64,000 nucleotides of DNA from JADCRZ01 sp041751095 (GCA_041751095.1 JBGSYC010000002.1:1-64000); one strand, 5' to 3'. Positions 25,681-35,516 are shown, counted from the stretch's first letter. Numbers and translations: made by a program. Notes: generated from the sequence alone by a model not told the origin.

Positions 25681-26214
25681 CTATGCAGTATTTGTTCTGA
25701 ATTTCTCTTTCCTGAAAACCAGTAATTCAGTCACCAGGATCAATATTAAACTAACGCCTGTTGTTGCCAGTACTTTTCCAAGAAAATAGAAAAAATTAGC
25801 AAACTGCATCCATTCCAGGAAAACAAGGTATCCATGGTGCAGGGCGGTTAAAACAAGCACATAAGTTGCATATGGTGCCCATCCCATACTTACAATGGAG
25901 GGAGAAGCATAATTCTGGTCGGAACCTTCCTTTGATATAAGCACCTGAATGAGAAAAGGACGGACATACGCAATCAAAACGCAGGGTGCAGCATGCAAAC
26001 CGGGAGTATTCAAAAAATAGTCAAGCGTCAAGCCAAATATAAAAGACAACATCATTACAGAGATGCGCGACATCCGGAACGGTAGCCATAATATATACAA
26101 AAAGTAGAGGTACGGAGTGATAAACCTGTGCAAACTCGGGATCTTATGAAGTACAAAAACCTGCACCAGTATAAACAATGCGAAGCGAAGAATATATTTC
26201 AATAAATTGCTCAT
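25681..26214 (-). CDS. mreD: Rod shape-determining protein MreD
   Basis: 177-aa small integral membrane protein with about five to six helices, belonging to the elongasome scaffold with MreC. Sequence conservation in MreD is low; the call rests on hydrophobic topology, size, the helix NTPGLHAAPCVLIAYVRPFLI and position after mreC. The frame is open 18 codons upstream into mreC. MSNLLKYILRFALF at 26214 starts 4 bp after the mreC stop and is the better start. Confidence 0.88.
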   Translation of the reverse strand: MSNLLKYILRFALFILVQVFVLHKIPSLHRFITPYLYFLYILWLPFRMSRISVMMLSFIFGLTLDYFLNTPGLHAAPCVLIAYVRPFLIQVLISKEGSDQNYASPSIVSMGWAPYATYVLVLTALHHGYLVFLEWMQFANFFYFLGKVLATTGVSLILILVTELLVFRKEKFRTNTA

Positions 26215-26218
26215 GCTC

Positions 26219-27061
26219 TTATTTGATAAGGACTTGAATACGCTCACGCTCCTGCCTTTGCAGGTCATCGATTACATAAACATATTGAACATTCAAAAAA
26301 TCCGTCGCCGTTTTTAGCCTGATCGTAAAGAAATTGCTGCTTTGGTCATTTACCAACCCGGTGATTGTTCCAACCATGATACCGGGAGGATATATAGAAG
26401 ACAATTCACTTGTTAACACAGTGTCTCCCCTGGAAATGCGCGCACTTTTAGGAATATCTTTTAATAGTAAATATCTCGTGTTAACACCGTCCCACTCAAT
26501 GGTTCCATTTTCTCCCGACCTTTTCAACTTTGCCTTGGCTTTGAACTGCTTACTGATAATACTCATCACAACTGAGAAATTTTCGCTTACATCTACCACC
26601 CTGCCAACAATGCCCTGCGGGCCTATTACCCCCATATCTTTCCTGATTCCCTGTTTTGCGCCACGATGGATGGTAAGATAGTTGGTCTGGGTGCTTTCGA
26701 TACTACCTACAACTTTTGCCTCGTAGTATTTATACTTTTGGATTTTTAGCAGTGAATCAACTCTTATGGAATCTACAATAATCTGCTCACTGCTGTCTGC
26801 CGCTTCGTAGTTTAACTTCAGTAAAGAACGAAGGTGTGCATTTTCCTTTACAAGCGCTTCATTTGTCCGTTTCAGTTTGAAATAATACTCTACATTATTG
26901 TATTTCTCATAAAACTTACCGGTAATTTCTCCGGCCACCCCACTAAAAGCAGCGTGATGAAATCGGTTGTAACGGAAAAGGAAGGTCAAAGCAAATATTT
27001 GCAACAGCAGAAAGAAAAGAAAATTAAAGTATTTTCTGATGAAGAGAAAAACGTTACGCAT
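26219..27061 (-). CDS. mreC: Rod shape-determining protein MreC
   Basis: 280-aa bitopic periplasmic protein. A membrane helix (FNFLFFLLLQIFALTFLF, about residues 12-30) leads into a coiled coil (EKYNNVEYYFKLKRTNEALVKE region). The twin beta-barrel MreC domain follows, with GVIGPQGIVGRVVDVS and GDTVLTSELSSIYPPGI. It couples cytoplasmic MreB to PBP2/RodA. A near-match -7 element (TATAGTTG, one mismatch) at 27122-27129 could start a separate mreCD transcript. Confidence 0.94.
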   Translation of the reverse strand: MRNVFLFIRKYFNFLFFLLLQIFALTFLFRYNRFHHAAFSGVAGEITGKFYEKYNNVEYYFKLKRTNEALVKENAHLRSLLKLNYEAADSSEQIIVDSIRVDSLLKIQKYKYYEAKVVGSIESTQTNYLTIHRGAKQGIRKDMGVIGPQGIVGRVVDVSENFSVVMSIISKQFKAKAKLKRSGENGTIEWDGVNTRYLLLKDIPKSARISRGDTVLTSELSSIYPPGIMVGTITGLVNDQSSNFFTIRLKTATDFLNVQYVYVIDDLQRQERERIQVLIK

Positions 27062-27171
27062 GGCCCCTCCAAACTTTTTTGCCGCATGGCAAAGGAGTTA
27101 TTATTTTTTAACGGTTATATTCAACTATAGATTTGCAACACATAAAACTTCGTCTGGCAGGTGCTTTACCA

Positions 27172-28197
27172 TTACCGCATCACGAACGGGTACCTGTCGT
27201 AATGCTTTAAAGCCAGGCCGGTGCCGCGCACCACACTTTTTAGGGGATCATCAGCTATGTGAACCGGCAATTTGATTTTAAGTGCCAGGCGCTTGTCCAG
27301 TCCTCTTAATAAAGCACCACCGCCGGTAAGGTATAAACCCCGGCGGTAGATATCGGATGCCAGTTCAGGCGGAGTAGTCTCTAATGCCTTGAGGATGGCT
27401 TCTTCGATTTTGAAAATGGATTTATCCAGCGCTTCGGCAATCTCCTGGAAGCTAACCATGATCTGTTTGGGGATGCCTGTTACAAGATCACGGCCGTTTA
27501 CCGGAAGATCGTCAGGTGGATTTTCAAGGTCCTTCATTGCCGCACCGATTTGTATTTTAATCTGCTCAGCAGTACGTTCACCAATCAATAAGCTATGATA
27601 CCGGCGCAATGCTTCCATGATATCAGCCGTAAATTCGTCACCGGCAATTCTAATGGACTGGTCACAGACAATTCCCGCCAAAGCAATCACGGTAATTCCG
27701 GTGGTGCCACCCCCGATGTCAATGATCATGTTTCCTACAGGTTCTTCAACATCGATACCAATACCTAAAGCAGCAGCCATCGGCTCATGCAAAAGATACA
27801 CTTCTTTCGCGCCTGCCTGCTCGGCGCTGTCTCTTACCGCACGTTTTTCAACCTCCGTAATGGAAGAGGGAATGCAGATCATCATTCTCCAGCTCGGCGG
27901 GAATAAGGGTTTTTTGGGATAGATCATTTTGATCATTTCCCTTATCATTAATTCAGCAGCATTAAAGTCAGCAATTACTCCATCTTTCAGAGGGCGTACG
28001 GTTCTTATACTTTCGTGTGTTTTTTCGTGCATCATCAAAGCCCTTTTACCTACAGCAAGAACGATTTTTGGGTTATTTCTGTCTAAGGCTACTATACTCG
28101 GTTCATTTACCACAACTTCGTCATTATGTATGATAAGTGTATTTGCAGTACCCAGATCGATAGCTATTTCTTGAGTAAAAAAATTAAAAAGGCCCAT
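27172..28197 (-). CDS. mreB: Actin-like rod shape protein MreB
   Basis: 341-aa actin-family ATPase forming membrane-bound filaments that guide side-wall synthesis. The phosphate-1 motif IDLGTANTLI lies at residues 14-23. MIIDIGGGTTGITVIALAG is phosphate-2, and LYLTGGGALLRGLDKRL is the adenosine motif. Length is standard. It is the first gene of mreB-mreC-mreD-mrdA-rodA. Its 400-bp upstream region holds two palindromic elements. Confidence 0.97.
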   Translation of the reverse strand: MGLFNFFTQEIAIDLGTANTLIIHNDEVVVNEPSIVALDRNNPKIVLAVGKRALMMHEKTHESIRTVRPLKDGVIADFNAAELMIREMIKMIYPKKPLFPPSWRMMICIPSSITEVEKRAVRDSAEQAGAKEVYLLHEPMAAALGIGIDVEEPVGNMIIDIGGGTTGITVIALAGIVCDQSIRIAGDEFTADIMEALRRYHSLLIGERTAEQIKIQIGAAMKDLENPPDDLPVNGRDLVTGIPKQIMVSFQEIAEALDKSIFKIEEAILKALETTPPELASDIYRRGLYLTGGGALLRGLDKRLALKIKLPVHIADDPLKSVVRGTGLALKHYDRYPFVMR

Positions 28198-28600
28198 TAG
28201 TAAGAATCAGATTTATAGAGTCAGTGTTAATGCCAGCAAAATTGATGCAAATAATTCGAATTAACAAAGGCAATACTTTCAATTGAAGGCTTTTGGATAG
28301 ATTGTGAACATGTTAATGGCGATTTAACATGTTTGATTGACGGAAACCATTACTCAATTAGCAGAGGCCACAAAATAAATACGATGCGCTTCAACCGGAT
28401 ATGCAGTAAACAATTTTTTTTATAACACACCGATACAGTGATAGCTCTAAAATTTAGGTTAAGGGTGACTGTTAGCACTTATAAAGAACACCATGCGGGC
28501 AACCTTGCATATAGCCGGAATTGTTTCAAATGCGAATCGCGATTGATGAAGTTTAATTGAAGCAGTAACACTTTCCAACGCGGTGGCGGTTCCGCCTGCC
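28198..28600. other. Upstream region of mreB with two palindromes
   Basis: No gene is evident in these 403 bp. TAATTCGAATTA at 28252-28263 is a perfect 12-bp palindrome. AACATGTTAA (28307-28316) and TTAACATGTT (28324-28333) form a perfect 10-bp inverted repeat with a 7-bp spacer. Both lie 55-136 bp upstream of the mreB ATG and are candidate regulator sites. GGCGG-TT-CCGCC at 28585-28596 follows the purD stop and may be a weak terminator stem. Confidence 0.5.
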
Positions 28601-29881
28601 TTAATCAAATTCATAACCGATATCATTCCGGTAGTGCATATTTTCAAAATGTATTTTCCGTAAACCCTCTTTTGATCTTTTTACGGCTTCGGTGATCGAC
28701 TGCCCGTAAGATGTTACGCAAAGCACCCGGCCTCCATTTGATAAAACAGACTTGCCCGTATTAAGAGTAGCCGCATGAAATACCATGGTATCGTTAGAAG
28801 AGTCGTCATTCAATCCCTGAATTTCAAATCCCTTTTCAAAGCTGGCCGGATAACCGCCACTTACCGCAACAATAGTAGCCGCAGCACGCGGATCAACTTC
28901 TATCTTTATGGTATCTAACCTTTGCCCCCATGTAGCCACAAATAACTCCACCAGGTCATTCTTTAATCTTGGTATTACCACTTCTGTTTCCGGGTCACCC
29001 AACCTGCAGTTGTATTCAATAACAAAAGGCTCGTCACCAACTTTAATCAGGCCAAAAAAAATAAACCCTTTATAATCAATATTTTCCTCTATGAGCCCTT
29101 CAATGGTGGGTCGGATGATTGAATTTTCCACATTGTTCATAAACGAATGATCGGCGAAAGGAACGGGGCTTACTGCACCCATTCCCCCGGTATTCAATCC
29201 TTTATCGCCTTCTCCTGCCCGTTTATAATCCTTCGCTTCAGGAAACAATACATAGTTCCTGCCATCGGATAATGCAAATACGCTTAATTCTGTTCCATCA
29301 AGAAACTGTTCAATAACTACCTTTTTACCAGCAGCGCCAAATTTGTCTTTCTGTATCATCAGTTCATACTCTGCCATAGCCTCTACGTAATTGGTACAAA
29401 TCATCACTCCTTTACCAGATGCCAAACCGTCTGCCTTGAGCACAATAGGCAACGGGTGTTGCTGAATATATGAAATTCCCTCCTGATAATTTGCCTCGTC
29501 AAACTCCCGGTAGGCTGATGTAGGAATGTTATGGCGCTGCATGAAACCTTTGGCAAACGATTTACTTCCTTCCAGCCGCGCACCTTCTCCGGAGGGTCCA
29601 ATGAGCTTAATATGTTTTAAATCCTTTTTTTCCTGAAAGTAATCGACAATTCCATTGACCAGTGGTTCTTCCGGCCCGATAATCAACATATCGATCTTTT
29701 CTTTTAAACAGAATGCTTCAATTGCGCTAAACTGCTTTAAATCGAGGTTGACGTTTTTCCCAAACTGTGAAGTACCTGCATTACCCGGAGCAACAAACAA
29801 CTGTGAGCACAATTTGCTTTGAGTCAACTTCCAGGCTAACGCATGTTCGCGGCCACCAGAACCAAGTAACATAATATTCAT
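28601..29881 (-). CDS. purD: Phosphoribosylamine-glycine ligase
   Basis: 426-aa ATP-grasp enzyme of de novo purine synthesis making glycinamide ribonucleotide. The N-terminal motif MLLGSGGREHALAWKL, the ATP-grasp stretch PIVLKADGLASGKGVMIC and the metal site EYNCRLGDPETEVV are diagnostic. A longer frame begins at 29947, but the conserved N-terminus starts at MNIMLLG (29881). It is transcribed away from the POT transporter; the 179-bp gap should hold both promoters, although no exact TAnnTTTG was seen. Confidence 0.96.
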   Translation of the reverse strand: MNIMLLGSGGREHALAWKLTQSKLCSQLFVAPGNAGTSQFGKNVNLDLKQFSAIEAFCLKEKIDMLIIGPEEPLVNGIVDYFQEKKDLKHIKLIGPSGEGARLEGSKSFAKGFMQRHNIPTSAYREFDEANYQEGISYIQQHPLPIVLKADGLASGKGVMICTNYVEAMAEYELMIQKDKFGAAGKKVVIEQFLDGTELSVFALSDGRNYVLFPEAKDYKRAGEGDKGLNTGGMGAVSPVPFADHSFMNNVENSIIRPTIEGLIEENIDYKGFIFFGLIKVGDEPFVIEYNCRLGDPETEVVIPRLKNDLVELFVATWGQRLDTIKIEVDPRAAATIVAVSGGYPASFEKGFEIQGLNDDSSNDTMVFHAATLNTGKSVLSNGGRVLCVTSYGQSITEAVKRSKEGLRKIHFENMHYRNDIGYEFD

Positions 29882-30060
29882 AATATCCGCATTTTGTGGG
29901 GTTAAATTCACACGAATTAACCGCAAAATTTTAATATGTGGAAACAAAATCCCGCAGAAGACAAATTAATTGTCAACAGTTTACCTTTATTTATTTCGGC
30001 ATTGCTTAGCAATAAATCATTATTTTCAGACAAAAATTTAAAATTCTTAAAACCCTGCAT

Positions 30061-31827
30061 ATGGCTGATTCAGACAAGAAACCACAAGGCCACCCTAAAG
30101 GTCTGGGCGTGTTGTTTACCACTGAAATGTGGGAACGTTTTAACTTTTATGGCATGAGGGCGTTACTGACCTTGTTTCTTGCAAACGCCTTGTTGATGGG
30201 TGAACAGGAGGCCTCTATTGTATACGGCGGTTTTTTGGGGCTTTCTTACTTAACACCTATGATCGGCGGATATATAGCCGACAAATATTTGGGCAACAGG
30301 AATTGTATTCTTCTCGGCGGATTGGCAATGGCGCTTGGCCAGTTCTTACTTTTTACAAGTGCCAACACTTTTGAATCAAACCTCGATTTCTCCAAAACCA
30401 TAATGTGGCTTGCCTTAGGAGTAATTATATTAGGAAACGGCTTTTTCAAGCCAAACATATCCTCTATGGTAGGGCAGTTATATCCTAAAGAGCAAAAAAG
30501 CAAACTGGATTCTGCCTTTACCATTTTTTACATGGGGATAAATGTGGGTGCCTTACTGGGTCAGACAATATGCCCGTTGCTGGGAGATGTAGAGTCAACA
30601 GTGGTGCTGGCAAACGGTGTAGAAAGAACAGTCCGGGACCTCTCTGCTTTCAAATGGGGTTTCCTTGCTGCAGGGATAGCTATGCTGATTGGCTCGATTA
30701 CTTTTTTTGTGTTGAAAAATAGATATGTTATTACCCCGGAGGGCAAACCCATAGGAGCAAGACCGAATAAAACGGAGATCACCGACGACGAAGCTGCCAA
30801 AGCCAGATTTACAACAAAATCAACCGTTGTGCTCGTACTGATGATTCTCGGGCTTTACCTTCTGTTTCAATATATCTCGTGGGATAAAGACTCCATGCCC
30901 AGAACAGCCGAAGGAATAATCGGATATTTCCAGGCATTAGCCACATCACCGATCAAAACATTTGTCTATCCTTTTATCTATGCCGCAGGCGTAAGCCTGG
31001 CAATCTTTATTCTTTCCGACAAGTCATTGACAAAAGTTGAAACCGACCGCATTCTCGTATTATATATTGTAGCCTTCTTTGTCATCTTCTTTTGGGCAGC
31101 CTTTGAACAGGCGGGCTCCTCTCTTACTTTCATTGCAGATAACCAGACAGACACAAGGATATTAGGATGGGAAATGCCGCCAAGTATGGTGCAGAATTTC
31201 AACGGTTTTTTTGTGATCATCTTTGCCCTTCCGTTCAGCGCCTTGTGGTTATGGATGCAGAAAAGAAATAAAGAACCGATCTCAACGGTAAAACAGGCAT
31301 TGGGTCTGGCTTTGATTGCCTTAGGTTACCTGATCATCGCTATGCAGGTTAGAAATTTAGGCACGTCGGGAAAGCTGGGCGTAATATGGCTTATTGTTTT
31401 ATACCTGTTACATACCTGGGGTGAACTATGCCTGTCGCCGATCGGACTGTCGCTGGTTGCGAAGCTGGCGCCGAGGCGTTTTGCTTCTTTATTGATGGGG
31501 GTATGGTTCTTAGGCAATGCTGCCGGTTATGCCCTCACCGGAACTCTTGGAGCTCTTTTACCTCCTACCGGGGATAAATATGCTGCCGCCTCCGAAAAAG
31601 GTATTGACCTGGCGGCTATCCTTGAAGGTAAACGCCAGGCAAGTACAGAACAGCTTGCTTATCTTGCGGAGAAAAAGATACCGGTCACCTATCCTGAATT
31701 TATGGGATTTACCATCACAAATCTATTTGAATTCTTTATGATGTTCGTGATATTGTGTGGTTCAGCCGCGCTGGTCCTTTACGCACTAACGCCACTTTTG
31801 AAACGAATGATGCACGGTATTACATGA
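30061..31827 (+). CDS. POT/PTR family proton-dependent oligopeptide transporter
   Basis: 588-aa inner-membrane symporter of the major facilitator superfamily importing di- and tripeptides with protons. TEMWERFNFYGMRALL matches the ExxER(F/Y) helix-1 motif, and FKPNISSMVGQLYP matches the second POT signature. Twelve or more helices are visible, with a hydrophilic stretch near residues 225-255 (GKPIGARPNKTEITDDEAAK). Length is typical for Bacteroidota members. Confidence 0.94.
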   Translation: MADSDKKPQGHPKGLGVLFTTEMWERFNFYGMRALLTLFLANALLMGEQEASIVYGGFLGLSYLTPMIGGYIADKYLGNRNCILLGGLAMALGQFLLFTSANTFESNLDFSKTIMWLALGVIILGNGFFKPNISSMVGQLYPKEQKSKLDSAFTIFYMGINVGALLGQTICPLLGDVESTVVLANGVERTVRDLSAFKWGFLAAGIAMLIGSITFFVLKNRYVITPEGKPIGARPNKTEITDDEAAKARFTTKSTVVLVLMILGLYLLFQYISWDKDSMPRTAEGIIGYFQALATSPIKTFVYPFIYAAGVSLAIFILSDKSLTKVETDRILVLYIVAFFVIFFWAAFEQAGSSLTFIADNQTDTRILGWEMPPSMVQNFNGFFVIIFALPFSALWLWMQKRNKEPISTVKQALGLALIALGYLIIAMQVRNLGTSGKLGVIWLIVLYLLHTWGELCLSPIGLSLVAKLAPRRFASLLMGVWFLGNAAGYALTGTLGALLPPTGDKYAAASEKGIDLAAILEGKRQASTEQLAYLAEKKIPVTYPEFMGFTITNLFEFFMMFVILCGSAALVLYALTPLLKRMMHGIT

Positions 31828-31995
31828 CCGTCTTTATCGGAAAATATTTTGGAAAATATTGTTGTCAGGAAAGTCGCAAGTAAAAATTTGAGTGATGGAT
31901 TATCAGGGCGTTCCTATGAACAGGAACAATACATCTGGCCTGCCCCCGTAATGATTGATGTAAGCTGTGGGTTAAAATTCAGCCGGAAATGCCGG

Positions 31996-32382
31996 TTAAT
32001 TATTCTTAAATGGAACCACCATCTCAAATGATGGAATATTTACATCAAAGGTTTTTTTCGTAGAAATATTCTCCATCAGGTAAGTGCCATACATTTTACC
32101 CATTTCGGTTTGCAGATTACAGCCGCTAACATATTGATATTTTTCCCCCGGATTTAATATGGGTTGAACTCCCACAACACCTTCCCCTTCAACTTCCCGG
32201 TTCTGACCATTGCTGTCGAAAATATACCAATGCCGGCGGTGTAACTTAACAGGAAAGCTATTACGGTTTTCGATTGTTATGCGGTATGCAAACATAAATT
32301 CGCCCGAAATAGGATTAGAATAATCCGGCTGATAAAATGTTTCCACGTTTACCTCCACACCTTCAGAAATTTTGGATGCCAT
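31996..32382 (-). CDS. apaG: ApaG domain protein
   Basis: 128-aa single ApaG/DUF525 domain with a fibronectin-III-like fold. The conserved core is FAYRITIENRNSFPVKLHRRHW and GVVGVQPILNPGEKYQY. E. coli ApaG is linked to Co/Mg resistance and Ap4A metabolism, but the biochemical role is unclear. It is convergent with the peptide transporter. CCGG-CATTT-CCGG directly at the stop codon may act as a short terminator stem. Confidence 0.93.
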   Translation of the reverse strand: MASKISEGVEVNVETFYQPDYSNPISGEFMFAYRITIENRNSFPVKLHRRHWYIFDSNGQNREVEGEGVVGVQPILNPGEKYQYVSGCNLQTEMGKMYGTYLMENISTKKTFDVNIPSFEMVVPFKNN

Positions 32383-32533
32383 TGTAACGAAATTAAGTGA
32401 AATTTAAACCGGGTAAAATTCAGATTACGCATCAGGTAACCAAATATATATACGGTATTCTTTAAAACTAATCAAAATTCATGCTGTTTACAATCTTTGT
32501 TGAAACTTTAACGCGGGGCACGCAATTGATATC

Positions 32534-32541
32534 TAACTTTG
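32534..32541 (+). promoter_or_regulatory. -7 promoter element of icd
   Basis: TAACTTTG matches TAnnTTTG exactly, 57 nt before the isocitrate dehydrogenase ATG. TTTG/TTG copies at 32496-32502 are about 31 bp upstream, longer than the usual spacer. Confidence 0.45.
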
Positions 32542-32598
32542 GACCAGGTCTTAGTAATAGAAGAAACGTTTACACAACTGAAATAATAAATCAGATCT

Positions 32599-34050
32599 AT
32601 GAAAATTGCTGTAGCCAATGGTGATGGCATTGGCCCGGAAATCATGAAGGCCGTGCTGCATATTTTTGAGGCTAATGCCGTTCCTCTTGAATATGTATTC
32701 GTGGATATGGGCAAATGGGTTTTTGACAAAGGCTTCTCGAACGGAATGACTCCGGAAGCGCAGAAAGCAATTGAAACTTTTGGGTATTTGTTAAAGGGGC
32801 CGATGGAAACTCCCAAAGGTAAGGGTGTGAAAAGCATCAACGTTACGGCACGGAAAACGTGGAATACTTATGCTAATAAAAGAGTTTTCCAATCGCTTCA
32901 CGGGGTGGATACGGTATTTTCTAAAGCCGGGATACCTATAGACATAACCATCGTCAGGGAGAATATTGAAGATACGTATGGCGGGATAGAGCATATGCTG
33001 ACTCATGATGTTGCGCTTAGCCGCCGTTTTATTACCCGGCCCGGCAGCCTGCAGGTAATAAAATACGCGTTTGAAATGGCCAAGAAAAAAGGCACGCGGA
33101 GAATTACGTGTGTTCATAAGGCTAATATCATGAAACTGACAGACGGGTTATTTCTCGACTGCTTCCTTGAAGTAGCCAGGGATTACCCTGAATTAAAGGC
33201 TGATGACATTATTGTTGATGACCTTGCCATGAAACTTGTGGTAAGGCCGCAGGAATTTGATGTAATCGTATTAACCAACCTTCAGGGAGATATTATTTCT
33301 GATCTTTGTGCCGGCCTTGTGGGAGGATTAGGATTTGCCCCCAGCGCCAATATTGGCGATCATATAGCAATTTTTGAAGCTGTACATGGCACGGCACCTG
33401 ATATTGCCGGAAAGAATATTGCAAACCCGACAGCCCTTCTGTTAAGCGGTATCTCCATGCTAAGACATCTGGGCCTGATGCAAAATGCGGCAATTATTGA
33501 GAATGCGTTATTATACACCCTTGAAACAGGCGTGCATACAGGAGACTTCGGTAACAAAAATATACCAGCCGTCAATACCACTGAGTTTGCTGAAAACATT
33601 ATAAATAATTTTGGAAAAACACCTGCCGAAGGTGCCAAGCCAATGTTGCCAAATCTCCATATCACACCCACGCATTTCAAGCTTGACGTAAATGCAATGA
33701 TGGAGTCGAAAGAAACTGAAAAAGAAAAAATTTCCGGCGTCGACTTTTTTATCGAGAGCAATGAACAGCCGCTTGCCATCGCTCAAAAGTGTTTACGTCA
33801 CGCTGGTATAAAATTCAGGCTCATCAACATCAGTAACCGCGGAACCCAGGTATGGCCAACAGGGTCAGTATATACAAATCTTGTAAACCAGTATAATGTG
33901 AGATTTGAAAGCCTTGATGAGTCGCCCTTAAACCAGACAGACATCATCGGTTTATATGTAAGCTTAAGCGGCGACTTTCACATATGCTCGTCGGAACTTT
34001 TATTGATGTGGGGTGACACAAAAGCCTATAGTCTCGCGCAGGGACAGTAG
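32599..34050 (+). CDS. icd: NADP-dependent isocitrate dehydrogenase, Thermus-type with C-terminal extension
   Basis: 483-aa TCA-cycle enzyme converting isocitrate to 2-oxoglutarate. The isopropylmalate/isocitrate dehydrogenase core (1-330) starts with AVANGDGIGPEIMKAVL. It contains the substrate Arg segment DITIVRENIEDTYGGIEH, the metal-binding LTNLQGDIISDLCAGLVGG and the cofactor region EAVHGTAPDIAGKNIANP. About 140 extra residues follow, as in Thermus-type enzymes. Isocitrate rather than isopropylmalate specificity is inferred from the extended form; no leu genes are near. Confidence 0.92.
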   Translation: MKIAVANGDGIGPEIMKAVLHIFEANAVPLEYVFVDMGKWVFDKGFSNGMTPEAQKAIETFGYLLKGPMETPKGKGVKSINVTARKTWNTYANKRVFQSLHGVDTVFSKAGIPIDITIVRENIEDTYGGIEHMLTHDVALSRRFITRPGSLQVIKYAFEMAKKKGTRRITCVHKANIMKLTDGLFLDCFLEVARDYPELKADDIIVDDLAMKLVVRPQEFDVIVLTNLQGDIISDLCAGLVGGLGFAPSANIGDHIAIFEAVHGTAPDIAGKNIANPTALLLSGISMLRHLGLMQNAAIIENALLYTLETGVHTGDFGNKNIPAVNTTEFAENIINNFGKTPAEGAKPMLPNLHITPTHFKLDVNAMMESKETEKEKISGVDFFIESNEQPLAIAQKCLRHAGIKFRLINISNRGTQVWPTGSVYTNLVNQYNVRFESLDESPLNQTDIIGLYVSLSGDFHICSSELLLMWGDTKAYSLAQGQ

Positions 34051-34170
34051 AACGTTAGTAAAATCTTAGTCTTCTATCTCCAGGTGATTTCTCCAAAATA
34101 GCGAGTGCGTTATATATAAAGGACTGGTGATTGCCGATCTATATAAATCCAAATCTGCATTATTCGTCTG

Positions 34171-34187
34171 AACCGGCTTCGCCAGTT
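34171..34187. other. Small hairpin downstream of the SUI1-like gene
   Basis: On the minus strand AACTGGC-GAA-GCCGGTT forms a 7-bp stem (one G-U pair) with a 3-nt loop, 13 bp past the stop codon of the SUI1-like gene. No T-run follows, so it is a weak or Rho-type terminator candidate at best. Confidence 0.3.
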
Positions 34188-34199
34188 AAAACCCCCATC

Positions 34200-34544
34200 C
34201 TATATCACTTTTGTGTTCCTATACCCGTTCGACAACAACCATTGAAAAAGCTTATCCTTTTGATCGCCCTGGACAATGATCACCCCGTTTTTCACAGATC
34301 CACCTGACCCGCAGAACGACTTTAACTTCCGCCCCAGTTCTTCGAGGTCATCATCTTTTCCGGCAAATCCATCAACTAACGTGACAGCTTTACCTGCCCT
34401 TTGCTTGGTATCGAGGCGTAAAGTGAGTTTTTGCAAAGCCGGATCAGGGGTTTCCTGTTCCGGCTGCTGATCGTCGTTTAACTTAAAATCGGGATTTGTA
34501 GAAAATATTATTCCGCTGATGTTGTTTACCTTCTTTTTAGTCAT
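34200..34544 (-). CDS. SUI1/eIF1-like translation factor (YciH family)
   Basis: 114-aa protein with a disordered N-terminal third and a C-terminal SUI1 domain: LTLRLDTKQRAGKAVTLVDGF, then GRKLKSFCGSGGSVKNGVIIVQGD, the characteristic SUI1 core. Bacterial YciH is related to eukaryotic eIF1 and may influence start-codon selection. It begins 15 bp after the nadC stop, so it is probably co-transcribed with nadC. Confidence 0.92.
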   Translation of the reverse strand: MTKKKVNNISGIIFSTNPDFKLNDDQQPEQETPDPALQKLTLRLDTKQRAGKAVTLVDGFAGKDDDLEELGRKLKSFCGSGGSVKNGVIIVQGDQKDKLFQWLLSNGYRNTKVI

Positions 34545-34559
34545 TGCAGTTTTTTTACC

Positions 34560-35414
34560 TTATACCATAATTGCCTTCAAACTAAGGTCAACACTTGTCG
34601 CCTGGTGAATCAAAGCTCCGACACTTATAAAGTCAACGCCAGTCTGAGCATATAAATGTATATTCCCGAGGTTTATACCGCCACTGGCCTCTGTTTCCAC
34701 TCTGCCTGCAGTAATCTTCATTGCCTCAACAACTTCTTCCGGTGTAAAGTTATCAAACATGATTCGGTCAACTTTACCCGTTGCCGTTGCCTTTCGTACA
34801 TCATCTGTGTTCCTGGCTTCTACCTCGATCTTTATATGGAGATCTTTTTCTTTTACGTAACTGAAAGCTTTTTCAATTGCTTTTTCGATACCGCCGCAAT
34901 AATCAATATGGTTATCTTTAAGCATGATCATGTCGTACAGGCCGAACCTGTGATTTATTCCTCCACCTATCCTGACAGCTTCTTTTTCGAGCAGCCGGAA
35001 ATTCGGCGTCGTTTTTCGCGTATCAAGGATCTTTGTTTTAAAACCTTGCAGCAAATCGGTGTATTTCCTTGTTAGTGTGGCAATGCCGCACATCCGCTGC
35101 ATAATATTCAGAACAATCCTTTCGCATTGTAGTATGGTATGCACAGAGGCTTCAACTGTAAATGCTTCTTCTCCATTTTCCATCAATGCACCATCCTCTT
35201 TAAAAGGTGTAAATAACACATCCGCTTCTTTGGCGTTGAAGATAGCCCGTGCAACTTCCATCCCCGCCAAAACACCTGAGTGCTTTATTTTTAATACAGC
35301 CCTGCCTTTCAATCCGGCCGGAATACAGGATAAAGTGGAATGATCGCCATCTCCTATGTCCTCCGCGAATGCCGATTGAATCAAGCCATGGAGTTTGTCT
35401 TTATTCAATGTCAT
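34560..35414 (-). CDS. nadC: Quinolinate phosphoribosyltransferase (decarboxylating)
   Basis: 284-aa NAD biosynthesis enzyme making nicotinate mononucleotide from quinolinate and PRPP. Family motifs are AEDIGDGDHST, LNIMQRMCGIAT, KILDTRKTTPNFRLLEKEAV, GGGINHRFGLYDMIMLKDNH and VDFISVGALIHQ. Length is normal. The DUF4783 gene upstream ends in a strong terminator, so nadC should have its own promoter in the 158-bp gap. Confidence 0.96.
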   Translation of the reverse strand: MTLNKDKLHGLIQSAFAEDIGDGDHSTLSCIPAGLKGRAVLKIKHSGVLAGMEVARAIFNAKEADVLFTPFKEDGALMENGEEAFTVEASVHTILQCERIVLNIMQRMCGIATLTRKYTDLLQGFKTKILDTRKTTPNFRLLEKEAVRIGGGINHRFGLYDMIMLKDNHIDYCGGIEKAIEKAFSYVKEKDLHIKIEVEARNTDDVRKATATGKVDRIMFDNFTPEEVVEAMKITAGRVETEASGGINLGNIHLYAQTGVDFISVGALIHQATSVDLSLKAIMV

Positions 35415-35516
35415 AAAAATTAAGGCGGTTAATTACAGTAAAGGTAAAGTGATCTGAGCAAGGGTATGATTAAAAGGAGCTTGTTATCCCGGCAGAAAAT
35501 ATATAATGCATTACAC

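Noticed and set aside
28459..28647. 62-codon minus-strand frame overlapping the end of purD
   Set aside because: It overlaps the purD 3' end in another frame and has no recognisable sequence.
32599..34050. 3-isopropylmalate dehydrogenase
   Set aside because: The 140-residue C-terminal extension and total length fit the Thermus-type isocitrate dehydrogenase, and no leucine genes are nearby.
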